Positions 25,471 through 34,950 of a stretch of DNA of 64,000 nucleotides are shown one piece after another. Numbering within the stretch: position 1 is the first letter of the stretch; each line of letters opens with the position of its first letter. Source of the stretch: Candidatus Zixiibacteriota bacterium (lineage in GTDB: Bacteria > Zixibacteria > MSB-5A5 > GN15 > FEB-12); NCBI GenBank assembly GCA_017999435.1, contig JAGNLV010000001.1:156501-220500 (forward strand). Reading direction: 5' to 3'. Position numbers and translations under genes: made by a program. The notes beneath the pieces were generated by a model. It saw only the letters and a list, made by a program, of their open reading frames with translations, did no database searches and was not told where the DNA came from.

Positions 25471-26334
25471 TCACTTACTGTAGTCGTAGAACCCGCGGCC
25501 GGTCTTGCGGCCGAGGTAGCCGGCCTGCACCATCTTGCGCAGCAGCGGGCAGGGACGGTACTTGGGGTCGCCCAACCCGGCGTGCAGCACCTCGAGAATC
25601 GCCAGGCAGACGTCGAGCCCGATAAAATCCGCCAGCGTCAGCGGACCCATCGGATGCGCCATCCCGAGCTTCATCACATCGTCGATGGCCTCCTTCGTCC
25701 CCACCCCCTCCATGAGCGCGTACACCGCCTCGTTGATCATCGGCAGGAGGATGCGGTTGGCGATAAACCCGGGGTAATCGTTCACTTCGACCGGCGTCTT
25801 CCCCAGCTTCCGCGCCAGCCCCTCGATCGTCCGATAGGTGTCGTCGCTGGTCGCGATCCCCCGGATCACCTCGACCAACTGCATCATCGGCACCGGGTTC
25901 ATGAAGTGCATGCCGATGAACTGCGGCGGCCGCTTGGTCGCCGCGGCCAGCTGCGTGATCGGCAGCGAGGACGTGTTCGAGGCGAAAATCGTCTCCGGCG
26001 GGCAGATCCCTTCGAGCCGGCCGAAAATGTCAAGCTTCACTTTCAGGTCTTCGGTCGCCGCCTCGATCACCAACTGGGCCACCTTGGCGGCGCCGAGATC
26101 GGTCGAGGTTTTGATCCGGCCGAGAGCGGCCGATTTGTCGGCCTCGCTGATCTTTTCCTTCTTGATCAGCCGGTCGAAACTCCCGCTGATGGTCTTGACC
26201 GCCCGGTCCAGGAAGGACTGCTCGATGTCGATCAGGTGCACCGCGTACCCGGTCTGGGCGAACACCTGGGCGATGCCGTTGCCCATCGTGCCGCTCCCGA
26301 TCACCGTCACCGTCTTGATATCTTCCGCTTTCAT
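25471..26334 (-). CDS. 3-hydroxybutyryl-CoA dehydrogenase
   Basis: 287 residues, single-function HBD-type enzyme. The Rossmann motif is [12 protein letters not shown] (12-23), and the catalytic region is [17 protein letters not shown] (His143 in the catalytic position). The C-terminal domain has [17 protein letters not shown] and [14 protein letters not shown], as usual. It oxidises (S)-3-hydroxyacyl-CoA to 3-oxoacyl-CoA with NAD. It lies directly downstream of a thiolase and upstream of two acyl-CoA dehydrogenases, a full short-chain beta-oxidation set except for a hydratase. Confidence 0.94.
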   Translation of the reverse strand: MKAEDIKTVTVIGSGTMGNGIAQVFAQTGYAVHLIDIEQSFLDRAVKTISGSFDRLIKKEKISEADKSAALGRIKTSTDLGAAKVAQLVIEAATEDLKVKLDIFGRLEGICPPETIFASNTSSLPITQLAAATKRPPQFIGMHFMNPVPMMQLVEVIRGIATSDDTYRTIEGLARKLGKTPVEVNDYPGFIANRILLPMINEAVYALMEGVGTKEAIDDVMKLGMAHPMGPLTLADFIGLDVCLAILEVLHAGLGDPKYRPCPLLRKMVQAGYLGRKTGRGFYDYSK

Positions 26335-26354
26335 GATGCCTCATCCTCGTTGGG

Positions 26355-27545
26355 TTACACCAGTTCAATGGCACAGGCGACGGCGTTGCCGCCGCCGAGA
26401 CACAGCGTCGCCAGGCCGTGCTTTTTGCCGCGGTCCTTGAGCGCATAGATGAGCGTGGTCAGGATGCGGGTGCCGGAGGCCCCGATCGGGTGGCCGAGAG
26501 CCACTGCGCCGCCGTGCACGTTCACCCGGTCCCAGTCCCAGCCCAACCCCTGGCCGTCGGCCAGCGCCTGGGCGGCGAACGCCTCGTTCGCCTCGATCAG
26601 GTCCCAGTGGGAGATGGCGACGTTCATCTTCTTCATGAGCTTCTGCACCGCGTAGATCGGGGAGAAGAACAAATCCGCCGGCGGCGTTCCCGCCACCGCG
26701 TAGTCGACCACCCGCGCCAGCGGCGTGAGGTTGTGGCGCTTGAGGTAGCGCTCCGAGACGATCACCGTGCACGCACTGCCGTCGTTGAGCCCCGGCGCAT
26801 TCCCCGCTGTCACTGTCCCGTCCTTTTCAAACGCCGGTTTCAGCGAGGCCAGTTTCTCCACGGAGATGTCGGGCCGCGGCCCCTCGTCCTTCTTGAAAAC
26901 GACCGGGTCGCCCTTTCTCTGGGGAATCTCGATGGGGAAGATCTCGGCCTCGAACTTCCCTGCGTTCCACGCCGCGAGCGCCTTCTTGTGCGAATTGTAG
27001 GCGAACTCGTCCTGCATCTCGCGGGTGATGTTGGCCTTCTTGCGCGTCAGCTCGGCCGCGCTGCCCATATGGAAATTGTTGAAGCTGTCCCACAGCCCGT
27101 CGATAATCATGAGGTCGAGCAGTCTCTGGTGTCCGAATTTCACCCCCTGCTTGGCGCCGAACAGCGCCAGCGGCGTGTTGGACATCGACTCCATGCCGCC
27201 CGCGACAATCACATCCTGGTCGCCCGCCCGGATCGACTGGGCCGCCAGCATCACGGCTTTCAGTCCAGACCCGCACACCTTGTTGATCGTGAGCGCAGCG
27301 GCTTCCGGCGGCACCCCGCCGTGAATGGCTGCCTGCCGGGCGGGTGCCTGGTTCGCCCCTCCCTGCACGACCTGGCCCATGATGACTTCCTCGATGTCCG
27401 CGGGGTTGATGCCCGCGCGCCGGACTGCTTCTTTAACCGCCAGCGCGCCCAACTGGGTCGCGGTGAAAGCGCCGATTCCGCCGTGCAGCACCCCGATCGC
27501 GCTGCGGCAGGCGGAAATGATGTACGCGTCTTGCCGTTCCGGCAT
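26355..27545 (-). CDS. acetyl-CoA acetyltransferase (thiolase)
   Basis: 396 residues. Catalytic residues are visible: Cys91 in [12 protein letters not shown], His352 in [10 protein letters not shown] and Cys382 in CLGGGNAVA; the GGMESMSN motif is also present. It condenses or cleaves acetoacetyl-CoA and similar 3-oxoacyl-CoAs. It is the first gene of a four-gene leftward operon with a strong promoter upstream, and has GGAGG nine bases before its ATG. Confidence 0.95.
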   Translation of the reverse strand: MPERQDAYIISACRSAIGVLHGGIGAFTATQLGALAVKEAVRRAGINPADIEEVIMGQVVQGGANQAPARQAAIHGGVPPEAAALTINKVCGSGLKAVMLAAQSIRAGDQDVIVAGGMESMSNTPLALFGAKQGVKFGHQRLLDLMIIDGLWDSFNNFHMGSAAELTRKKANITREMQDEFAYNSHKKALAAWNAGKFEAEIFPIEIPQRKGDPVVFKKDEGPRPDISVEKLASLKPAFEKDGTVTAGNAPGLNDGSACTVIVSERYLKRHNLTPLARVVDYAVAGTPPADLFFSPIYAVQKLMKKMNVAISHWDLIEANEAFAAQALADGQGLGWDWDRVNVHGGAVALGHPIGASGTRILTTLIYALKDRGKKHGLATLCLGGGNAVACAIELV

Positions 27546-27589
27546 ATGCTGTTACCTCCATTGCAGGAATGATCTCGCAGTCTGACGCC

Positions 27590-27618
27590 TATATAACGAA
27601 CCCCCCCGGCGAAATCAA
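27590..27618 (-). promoter_or_regulatory. predicted promoter of the thiolase/acyl-CoA dehydrogenase operon
   Basis: Reading leftward: TTGATT, 17-base spacer, TATATA; start near 27583, leader of about 38 bases. Confidence 0.6.
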
Positions 27619-27710
27619 GTGAACATATTCACAAATTTCCCCCGCCGGCTCACTCGAACCGCCTCCCTCCCCCGCCCGGCCGCCCGTCTCTGCCCGTCCG
27701 GACATTTCGT

Positions 27711-27739
27711 TTGTCCCGTGTCCCCGTCCGGGCTATTTT
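27711..27739 (+). promoter_or_regulatory. predicted promoter of the barrel protein gene
   Basis: TTGTCC, 17-base spacer, TATTTT, 32 bases before the ATG at 27772. Confidence 0.4.
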
Positions 27740-27771
27740 GTTCCGGCAATCGCTTCTCGAAAGGAGACCGG

Positions 27772-28371
27772 ATGAACTTCTCCCGCCCTGCGGCCCGGCC
27801 GCTGACGGCTCGCCTGCCGGTCCTGCTGCTGGCTCTGGCCCTGAGCGCCGCCCCGGCCGGCGTCTCCGCGCGAATCGTCTACGGCTCGCTCCAGGCCGGT
27901 CTGTCGATACCCGCCCAGGGCAACCGTCTGAACGACCGCTTTGACCGCGGATTCGGTCTCGGCGGCGGCGCCGTGTTCGTGCTCGGTGAAGAGGTCAACA
28001 TGATCGTCCAGATCGAATACCACAGCCTCCGCAACGCCGGCCTTCCCCCGCTGGCCGACCGCGGCTCGCTGCGCGCCGCCATGCTCACCACGATGTTCCG
28101 GTACATGTTCGGGCAGGATCTGGACCCCTGGCGGCCGTTCCTCGGCCTTGGTTTCGGCACCGCCGACCTATCGCTGGCCAAAGAAGGGGACACCTATACG
28201 GAGTGGGACGGCGACGATCTCCACGGCGTGTTTCACGTCGGCGCCGGCCTCCAGGTGCGCGTGCTCGATCGTTTTTGGATTATCGCCCAGGCGCGCTGGA
28301 TGACCATTTCCTCGCCTGGGGGCGGCGACGCGAGCACTCTCTATCCTATTTCGCTCGGGCTCGAGTTCTAG
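27772..28371 (+). CDS. outer-membrane beta-barrel protein (unknown)
   Basis: 199 residues from the ATG at 27772 (GGAG with good spacing). A long signal peptide (1-35, ending at VSA) is followed by alternating amphipathic strands and a C-terminal SLGLEF, ending in the Phe typical of outer-membrane barrels. Its size fits an eight-stranded OmpW/OmpX-like barrel. Function unknown; it stands alone between two catabolic operons. Confidence 0.7.
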   Translation: MNFSRPAARPLTARLPVLLLALALSAAPAGVSARIVYGSLQAGLSIPAQGNRLNDRFDRGFGLGGGAVFVLGEEVNMIVQIEYHSLRNAGLPPLADRGSLRAAMLTTMFRYMFGQDLDPWRPFLGLGFGTADLSLAKEGDTYTEWDGDDLHGVFHVGAGLQVRVLDRFWIIAQARWMTISSPGGGDASTLYPISLGLEF

Positions 28372-28407
28372 GGCCGGACCCGGCCCGCCCGCAGAGAGTC
28401 GGCCGGC

Positions 28408-28455
28408 GCGGGCGCCGCTCAGCCCGACAGATGTCGGTCGGGCCGCTGCGCCCGC
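28408..28455. terminator. bidirectional hairpin between convergent genes
   Basis: A long imperfect stem: GCGGGCGC/GCGCCCGC outside and CCCGAC/GTCGG...CGGG inside, positioned between the barrel gene ending at 28371 and the biotin carrier gene ending at 28469. It could end transcription from both sides. Confidence 0.45.
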
Positions 28456-28468
28456 GGCGTTGATTCCC

Positions 28469-28975
28469 TCACTCGCCCTTCTTCGCCAATTCCAGCTCGA
28501 TAATCGGGGCCTCAGTCCCCACCTGCTCCCCGTCGCGGTAGTTGATCGCCTTGACTGTCCCGCTCGCCCGCGCGAGCACCGGGTTTTCCATTTTCATCGC
28601 CTCGACGATCACCATCTGCTGCTTCTCGGCGACCGTCTGCCCCACCTCGACCAGGATCTTGACGATCTTCCCCGGCATGGGCGCGAAGATTTTGTCCGGA
28701 TCGACGGCGTGGTCGCCCGCCGCCCCGGCGACATTTTCCTCGGTCGCCTCCCGCACCTCCAGGAGGACCGAGTCGATATCGATATAGAACTTGTCCTTGT
28801 GCCGCACCGCGGCCACCAGCATCCGCCGTCCGTTGACGAGGACATCGTAGAGGTTCCGGCCGGCCGGGTGGAGGCGGAGGTTCGTGTCGCCGACCGTCAC
28901 GTGGAAATCTCCCCCCTCTCTTTCCAGCCGGGCCTCGGTGACAGCGCCGTCGAAGAGAAACTCGAAGCTGTTCAT
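28469..28975 (-). CDS. biotin carboxyl carrier protein of an acyl-CoA carboxylase
   Basis: 168 residues from the ATG at 28975, which overlaps the biotin carboxylase stop by four bases. The C-terminal domain carries the biotinylation site EAMKM (125-129, Lys128). The N-terminal 80 residues resemble the BT domain of methylcrotonyl/propionyl-CoA carboxylase alpha chains. In those enzymes BC, BT and carrier are usually one polypeptide; here they are split into two genes at the BC/BT border. It would move carboxybiotin between the biotin carboxylase and the carboxyltransferase encoded upstream. Confidence 0.92.
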   Translation of the reverse strand: MNSFEFLFDGAVTEARLEREGGDFHVTVGDTNLRLHPAGRNLYDVLVNGRRMLVAAVRHKDKFYIDIDSVLLEVREATEENVAGAAGDHAVDPDKIFAPMPGKIVKILVEVGQTVAEKQQMVIVEAMKMENPVLARASGTVKAINYRDGEQVGTEAPIIELELAKKGE

Positions 28976-30486
28976 CGGATGGAACCTCCGATCTCCCAGG
29001 CCCCGATCAACTCGGCCGCGGACGGCATTTCTCTTTTCCCCCGGGCCGCTGTGCGCGATTCGCCCGCCGCTCCGGCCGCGGCGGCAGCCGCCGCCGCGAT
29101 CGCTGGATCGCGATACAAGGCGGTGTCGATGGACCGTTCCTGCATGTGCGCCTCGATGAAATTCGTGTAGGTTCGGCCGGCCTCGAATTCCGGGTGCTGC
29201 AGTACGTCGATCATGAACCGCTTCGAGGTCTTCACCCCCAGCAATTTGTACTCGTTCAGCGCGCGCACCATTTTTCGGACCGCCAGTTCCCGGGTCGGCG
29301 CGTGGACAATCAGTTTCGCCATGATCGGGTCGTAGTCGATCGTGATCTCCGTCCCCTCGACCACCCCCGAATCGACCCTGATCCCCGGCCCGGCCGGCTC
29401 TGAGTAGTGGACGATCGTCCCGGTCGAGGGCATGAAGTTCGCCTCGCCGTCCTCCGCGTAGATGCGGCACTCGAGCGCGTGCCCGCGCTGGGTGAGCCGG
29501 CGGAAGGGTTCGGCCAACGGTTCCCCCGCCGCGATCCGGATCTGCTCCACGACCAGGTCGACGCCGGTCACCATCTCGGTCACCGGGTGTTCCACCTGGA
29601 TGCGGGTGTTCATCTCCAGGAAGTAGAAATTCCGATCCCGGTCGAGCAGGAACTCCACCGTCCCGGCGTTGGTGTAGGCGGCCGCCTGGGCCACTTTGAC
29701 GGCCGCCGCTCCCATCCGCCCGCGTAGCTCATCGTCGAGCGCGGTCGAGGGCGTCTCCTCGATGATCTTCTGGTGCCGCCGCTGGATCGAACACTCCCGC
29801 TCGAACACGTGCACAGTGGTCCCGTGGCGGTCGCCGAGCACCTGGAACTCGATGTGGCGGGGGTTGACGATGTACTTCTCGAGGTAGACGGTATCGTCGC
29901 CGAAAGCGTTGCCCGCCTCACGGCGGGCCGCCTCGATCGCATCCTTGAGATCCTCCGGGCGGTGCACGACCCGCATCCCCTTGCCGCCCCCGCCGGCAGC
30001 CGCCTTGATGATCACCGGGTAGCCGGCCGCGGCCGCAGCCTCCACGAACTCGTCCGTGGAGGCGTCCGATTTCTTCATCCCGGGAATCAGTGCCACGCCC
30101 GCCGACGCCATCCGGATGCGCGACTCGACTTTGTTTCCCAGAAGCCGGATCGCCTCGGGCGAGGGACCGATAAAGACGAGGCCCGCCTCGCCGCACTTCT
30201 GCGCAAACACCGGGTTCTCGGCCAAAAACCCGTACCCCGGATGGATCGCATCACACCCGGTGTGAAGCGCGGCGACGATGATCTTCTCCATCGCCAGGTA
30301 GGACTCCCGCGGCGGCGGCGCGCCGATGTGCACCGCCTCATCCGCGTACCAGCGGTGCTTCGCGTTGGCGTCGGCGTCGGAGTAGACCGCCACGCACGGA
30401 ATGTCGAGGAGGCGGCAGGCGTTCATGACGCGCACCGCAATCTCCGACCGGTTGGCGACTAGAATCTTCTTGAATGGCTGCTTCAT
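28972..30486 (-). CDS. biotin carboxylase subunit of an acyl-CoA carboxylase
   Basis: 504 residues. ATP-grasp biotin carboxylase with KILVANRSEIAVRV at the start, the Gly-rich KAAAGGGGKGMRVVH loop and FLEMNTRIQVEHPVTEMVTG. The last 50 residues are an Ala-rich extension. It makes carboxybiotin from bicarbonate and ATP. With the carrier, the carboxyltransferase (31328-32935) and a hydratase between them, it fits methylcrotonyl-CoA carboxylase, or geranyl-CoA carboxylase given the AtuA gene at the operon start. Substrate not decidable from sequence alone. Confidence 0.94.
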   Translation of the reverse strand: MKQPFKKILVANRSEIAVRVMNACRLLDIPCVAVYSDADANAKHRWYADEAVHIGAPPPRESYLAMEKIIVAALHTGCDAIHPGYGFLAENPVFAQKCGEAGLVFIGPSPEAIRLLGNKVESRIRMASAGVALIPGMKKSDASTDEFVEAAAAAGYPVIIKAAAGGGGKGMRVVHRPEDLKDAIEAARREAGNAFGDDTVYLEKYIVNPRHIEFQVLGDRHGTTVHVFERECSIQRRHQKIIEETPSTALDDELRGRMGAAAVKVAQAAAYTNAGTVEFLLDRDRNFYFLEMNTRIQVEHPVTEMVTGVDLVVEQIRIAAGEPLAEPFRRLTQRGHALECRIYAEDGEANFMPSTGTIVHYSEPAGPGIRVDSGVVEGTEITIDYDPIMAKLIVHAPTRELAVRKMVRALNEYKLLGVKTSKRFMIDVLQHPEFEAGRTYTNFIEAHMQERSIDTALYRDPAIAAAAAAAAGAAGESRTAARGKREMPSAAELIGAWEIGGSIR

Positions 30487-30535
30487 GACTGCATATCCCG
30501 TCGTCTGTTTAGTGCGAGCTTGCCGGCCCGACCCA

Positions 30536-31318
30536 TCACTCCGCCCACCTGGGCTTACGCTTGTTCAAAAACGCGTCCATCCCTTCCTGCCCCTCCGCCG
30601 AGACCCGGAGCCGCGCGATCATCTCGGCCGTGTACGGCTTGAACTGCTCCGGGGTCATGCCCGGCGCTTCGCTGATCAGCCGTTTGGCCATCGCCACCGC
30701 CTCCGGCCCCGAAGTCAGGATCGCGTGGACGAGCCGGTCCGTCTCTTCGTCAAGCTTGTCGTCGTCCGCCACCCCGTTGACCAGCCCCACCGCGCGGGCC
30801 CGTTCGGCGCTCATGCGCTCGCCCGTGATGAACAGCTCCCGCGTCTTCCCCTCCCCCATCTTTTTGATCACGTACGGCCCGATGCACGCGGGCACGACGC
30901 CGATCTTGACCTCGGAGAAGGAGAACACCGCCGACCGGGCGGCGAGGGCGATGTCGCACACCGCGACAAACCCGGTGCCGCCCCCGATCGCCGCCCCGTT
31001 GATCCGTCCGATCACCGGCCGCTTGCAGGTGTAGATGAGCCAGAACAACTCCGCGAGCGCGGTCGCCTCGGCCAGATTTTGCTCGAACGTCTGCCGGATC
31101 ACGCCGCGCATCCAGTTGAGATCGGCCCCGGCGCAGAACGATTTGCCCCGGCCGCTGAGCACCACCGCCCGCACGGCATCGTCGGCGGCAATCCTCCGGA
31201 ACACCTCCGTCATCTCATAAATCACCGTAGCGTTGAACGCGTTGTGGATCTCGGGGCGGTTGAACGTCACCCGCGCCAGGCGCTCGTGAGTTTCGAATGT
31301 CACGGTCTCCAGCTTCAT
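30536..31318 (-). CDS. enoyl-CoA hydratase/isomerase family (methylglutaconyl-CoA hydratase candidate)
   Basis: 260 residues of the crotonase family: the oxyanion-hole motifs are SFCAGADLNWM and NGAAIGGGTGFVAVCDI. A Glu follows in FSEVKIGVVPACIGPYV, as in LiuC/AtuE-type hydratases. Flanked by the carboxyltransferase and biotin carboxylase genes, it most likely hydrates the carboxylated product (3-methylglutaconyl-CoA giving HMG-CoA, or the isohexenyl analogue). No HMG-CoA lyase gene is present in the window. Confidence 0.9.
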   Translation of the reverse strand: MKLETVTFETHERLARVTFNRPEIHNAFNATVIYEMTEVFRRIAADDAVRAVVLSGRGKSFCAGADLNWMRGVIRQTFEQNLAEATALAELFWLIYTCKRPVIGRINGAAIGGGTGFVAVCDIALAARSAVFSFSEVKIGVVPACIGPYVIKKMGEGKTRELFITGERMSAERARAVGLVNGVADDDKLDEETDRLVHAILTSGPEAVAMAKRLISEAPGMTPEQFKPYTAEMIARLRVSAEGQEGMDAFLNKRKPRWAE

Positions 31319-31327
31319 GCCGCCTCC

Positions 31328-32935
31328 TCACATCCTGAACACGCCGTACTTCTGGTCGGGAATTGCCGTGTTGAGCGCCATCGATATCCCGAGCGCGAGC
31401 GCCTGCCGGGTCTCGCCGAAACCGATCATCCCGTCATCCCACAGCCGCGCCCCCGAGTAGTACGGCGTCGACTGGCTCTCGTAGTTTTCGATGATCGGCC
31501 GGCGGATGGCTTCGATTTCCTCCGCGCTCAGCTTGCGTCCCTCGCTCTCCAACTGCTTGATCTTGACCGTCGCCAGCACGTCGGCCGCTTGTTCGCCCCC
31601 CATCACGCAAATCTTCGCATTCGGCCACATCCACATGAGCCGGGGGAAATACCCCCGCCCGCACATGGCGTAGTTCCCCGCCCCGTAGGAGCCCCCGATC
31701 ACGACCGTGAACTTGGGCACATCGGCATTGGCCACCGCGTGCACCAGCTTCGCGCCGTCGCGGGCGATCCCCCCGGCCTCGTACTGCCGCCCGACAATGA
31801 ACCCCGAGATGTTCTGGAGGAACACGAGCGGGATCTTTCGCTCCGTGCACAGTTCGATAAAGTGCGCCCCCTTGAGCGAGGACTCGGAGAAGAGCACGCC
31901 GTTGTTGCCGAGGATCCCCACCGGGTACCCCATGATCCGTGCAAACCCGGTCACGAGCGTCGTCCCGTACAATTCCTTGAATTCGTGGAAGCGCGATCCG
32001 TCGACGATCCGCGCGATGACCTCCTTGACGTCAAACGGCTTGCGGATGTCGTGCGACACCACTCCGTAGAGCTCTTCCGGATCGTAGTAGGGATCCTCCG
32101 GCTCCGCCCAGTCGATCGGAAACTTCTCCAGGCGGTTCAGGTTCTGCACGATGTTGCGGGCGATCTGAATGGCGTGCTCGTCGTTCATCGCGTAGTGGTC
32201 CGACACCCCCGAGGTCCGGCAGTGGACGTCCGCCCCGCCGAGCTCCTCGGCCGTGACCACCTCCCCGGTCGCGGCTTTCACCAGCGGCGGCCCCCCGATG
32301 AAGATCGTCCCCTGCTTGCGCACCATGATAGTCTCGTCGGACATCGCCGGCAGGTATGCCCCGCCCGCCGTGCACGACCCCATCACCACCGAAATCTGCG
32401 TGATCCCCTTGGCCGACATGCGCGCCTGGTTGTAGAAGATTCGCCCAAAGTGGTCCTTGTCGGGAAACGTCCCCGACTGCAGGGGGAGGAATATCCCGCC
32501 GGAATCGACGAGGTAGACGCAGGGCAGGTGGTTTTCCTCGGCAATCCGCTGCGCCCGGGCATGCTTGAGAATCGTGATCGGGTAGTACGTTCCCCCCTTG
32601 ACCGTCGCGTCGTTCGCGATCACCATCACCTCGCGTCCGTGCACGGTCCCGATCCCCGTGATGATGCCGGCCGCAGGCGCGTCGTCGTCGTACATGTCGT
32701 AGGCCGCCAGCGGGCTCAGTTCGAGAAACGGGGTGTTGCGGTCGAGCAGCCGGGCCACCCGGTCGCGGGGAAGCAGCTTCCCGCGCTCGGTGTGCCGCGC
32801 CCGCGCCTTCTCCGGCCCGCCCCGCTTCACCTGCTCCAGTCGTTCCTTGAAGAGGCGGTGCGCCGCCCGGTTGAGCTCGTCGTTCTTGGCGAACGTCTCC
32901 GTGCGCGTGTCGATCTTGGACTCGATTCGAAACAT
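31328..32935 (-). CDS. acyl-CoA carboxylase carboxyltransferase (beta) subunit
   Basis: 535 residues, complete N- and C-terminal crotonase-like carboxyltransferase domains. Typical motifs are [37 protein letters not shown], and [19 protein letters not shown] with [14 protein letters not shown], the pattern of MccB/AtuC/LiuB. It transfers CO2 from carboxybiotin to an unsaturated acyl-CoA. It forms an operon with AtuA upstream and the hydratase, biotin carboxylase and carrier downstream. Confidence 0.95.
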   Translation of the reverse strand: MFRIESKIDTRTETFAKNDELNRAAHRLFKERLEQVKRGGPEKARARHTERGKLLPRDRVARLLDRNTPFLELSPLAAYDMYDDDAPAAGIITGIGTVHGREVMVIANDATVKGGTYYPITILKHARAQRIAEENHLPCVYLVDSGGIFLPLQSGTFPDKDHFGRIFYNQARMSAKGITQISVVMGSCTAGGAYLPAMSDETIMVRKQGTIFIGGPPLVKAATGEVVTAEELGGADVHCRTSGVSDHYAMNDEHAIQIARNIVQNLNRLEKFPIDWAEPEDPYYDPEELYGVVSHDIRKPFDVKEVIARIVDGSRFHEFKELYGTTLVTGFARIMGYPVGILGNNGVLFSESSLKGAHFIELCTERKIPLVFLQNISGFIVGRQYEAGGIARDGAKLVHAVANADVPKFTVVIGGSYGAGNYAMCGRGYFPRLMWMWPNAKICVMGGEQAADVLATVKIKQLESEGRKLSAEEIEAIRRPIIENYESQSTPYYSGARLWDDGMIGFGETRQALALGISMALNTAIPDQKYGVFRM

Positions 32936-32957
32936 TGGCGTCTGTCTTTCCCCAAGG

Positions 32958-34751
32958 CTAGAGTGTTTTCAACAGCGACTGCGGCACGCGCAGCCTCATC
33001 TGAAGCAGCGCCTGCGCGAGCGTCTTCCCCTGAGGATCGATCATGAGCGACCGCGTTCCGCCGCCGCCGAGCGTCTCCTCGAGCAGGAAATTGAGCCCGC
33101 CCAGGTTGTCCAGCTCGTACCGCTTCACCCGGCCGCGGGTGATTCCTGCGAAGAATTCCTGGACCCGGGCGGCCGTCAGGTGCTCGGCGATCCAGTCGTA
33201 GATCTCGGGCGACCGCGCGAGCACCCCGACATTGCAGGTATCCCCCTTGTCCCCCGACCGGGCGTAGCAGATTTCTTCGAGCCGGACTTCGACCGCCCGG
33301 CCGGCCGGTTTGCGGCCGGGCGCGCGTCGGGGCGGCCCGGCGGGCGTGTCCGCGGCCGGCGACGGCACTCGCACCGGAAAAGTAATCTCGTGGAACGACT
33401 CCTGCCGATTCGTCCCGACCACCAGCACTTTCGCCTTCACTCGGCTCCGGTGAATCAGCGCCGGCCAGTAGGCGACCACGCTCGAGGGTTTCGGGCGACC
33501 GCCGGTGGTCACGGCCATCCCCGGCGGCCCGGAGAGGATCAGCGTCGGCAGCGCCTTTCCAAAATCCCGCACTTTCTCGTAGTCCCGGTCGCGGACCGAA
33601 AACCGCAGGAGCACCTCGTTGGTCTCGTCGGTCGCGAACGCCCGCGGCCAGATCGAGCCCGTCCCGATCACCTCCGTCCGCGTCGCCTCATAGGCGTGGT
33701 CCAGTTTCGCCCACAGGGTGTCGGCGATCACCCCGGCCTTCTCGCGCGCCTGCGGGCCCGACACGAGGACCGACCCGCTCGCCTTCCACCCGTCGTCATA
33801 CGACATCGAAACTTTCAGATGGTCCGGCGCCGGTTTCCCCTTGACCTCCGACACCCGCACCCGGTCGGGGCCGACCTGCCGGAGCGCAATAGTGTCGAAG
33901 CGCGCCACGCCGTCCGGCGAAATGTAGTTGGCGGGATCGCCCATCTCGTAGACCAACTGCTCCTTGATCGTCTTCTCCGAGATCAGGCCGCCGGTTTTGG
34001 GGTGTTTGGTGACGGCAAATTCGCCGCCCGCTTCCATTTCGATAATCGGGTAGCCGATATTGTGGAAGCTCTTGATTTCGCGCCAGTCGGTGATATTTCC
34101 CCCCGAGGCCTGCGCGCCGCATTCGATAATGTGCCCGGCGACAATCCCCGCCGCCATCTTGTCCCAGTCGTCCATGGCCCAGCCGAACTCGTGAATCATC
34201 GGCGCCAGCGTAATCCCGGTGTCGGTCACCCGGCCGGTCACGATGATCTGGCTGCCGGCCTCGAGCGCTTTCACCACCGGCTCCGCGCCGAGGTAGATGT
34301 TGGCCGAGGTGATGCGCGAACGGTAGGCGAAGAAATCCTCGCCCGTTTCGAGATTGGCGAACTTCTCCCCCGCCGCGGTCAGTTCGTACAACTGGTTGAC
34401 GATGTCGTCCCCGTAGACAATCCCCACCTTGAGTTCCAGGCCCATGCCCCGCGCCATTTCGACGATTTTCCGCCCCAGCCCGATCGGGTTGATGCCCCCG
34501 GCGCTGGCGATGACCCGCACGTTCTTACGGCAGATCAGGGGAAGGCAATCCTGGAGCTGCTCGAGAAAATCCACCGCGTAGCCGAGGTCGGGATTGGCTT
34601 TTCGCTGGCGCTGGAGAATCGACATCGTGATCTCCGCCAGGAAATCCATCGTGATATAGTCGAGCGGTCCGCCGGTCAACTGACGGCGCAGCGCCCCGAG
34701 ATCGTCCCCCCAGTAGCCGCCGGCATTCCCGATGCGGATTTTTTTCTTCAC
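32958..34751 (-). CDS. AtuA-family protein (acyclic terpene utilisation / DUF1446)
   Basis: 597 residues from the GTG at 34751 (GGAAGG upstream; the open frame continues but without coding character). It has an N-terminal AtuA domain (about 3-445: [32 protein letters not shown]) and a C-terminal AtuA-like domain (about 490-597: [17 protein letters not shown]). In pseudomonads atuA begins the citronellol/geraniol cluster; related genes also accompany methylcrotonyl-CoA carboxylase genes. The reaction of AtuA is not known. It is the first gene of the carboxylase operon here, with a strong promoter. Confidence 0.88.
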   Translation of the reverse strand: MKKKIRIGNAGGYWGDDLGALRRQLTGGPLDYITMDFLAEITMSILQRQRKANPDLGYAVDFLEQLQDCLPLICRKNVRVIASAGGINPIGLGRKIVEMARGMGLELKVGIVYGDDIVNQLYELTAAGEKFANLETGEDFFAYRSRITSANIYLGAEPVVKALEAGSQIIVTGRVTDTGITLAPMIHEFGWAMDDWDKMAAGIVAGHIIECGAQASGGNITDWREIKSFHNIGYPIIEMEAGGEFAVTKHPKTGGLISEKTIKEQLVYEMGDPANYISPDGVARFDTIALRQVGPDRVRVSEVKGKPAPDHLKVSMSYDDGWKASGSVLVSGPQAREKAGVIADTLWAKLDHAYEATRTEVIGTGSIWPRAFATDETNEVLLRFSVRDRDYEKVRDFGKALPTLILSGPPGMAVTTGGRPKPSSVVAYWPALIHRSRVKAKVLVVGTNRQESFHEITFPVRVPSPAADTPAGPPRRAPGRKPAGRAVEVRLEEICYARSGDKGDTCNVGVLARSPEIYDWIAEHLTAARVQEFFAGITRGRVKRYELDNLGGLNFLLEETLGGGGTRSLMIDPQGKTLAQALLQMRLRVPQSLLKTL

Positions 34752-34770
34752 ACGGCCATACCCTTCCTGG

Positions 34771-34795
34771 CACCGGCCGGTCCCGCCGGCCGGTG
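34771..34795 (-). promoter_or_regulatory. leader hairpin upstream of the AtuA gene
   Basis: A perfect 10-bp inverted repeat, CACCGGCCGG/CCGGCCGGTG, with a 5-base loop. It lies between the predicted transcription start (near 34803) and the GTG at 34751, so it would fold near the 5' end of the mRNA. It may be a stability or attenuation element. Confidence 0.4.
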
Positions 34796-34809
34796 AGCTA
34801 AGAGCTTCG

Positions 34810-34838
34810 AATATACGGCAAACCCCGGCGCTTGTAAA
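34810..34838 (-). promoter_or_regulatory. predicted promoter of the AtuA/carboxylase operon
   Basis: Reading leftward: TTTACA, 17-base spacer, TATATT; predicted start near 34803. Confidence 0.65.
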
Positions 34839-34950
34839 GCCCCCGCCCGCACGTCCCCTCACCCTCCTGCCCATTGGCGCGGCCCCTTTAGAACTCGCCT
34901 GCAGCCGGCCGCCCCGACCGCAGGCGCTGCAATTCCCGCGACCGCGTCGC

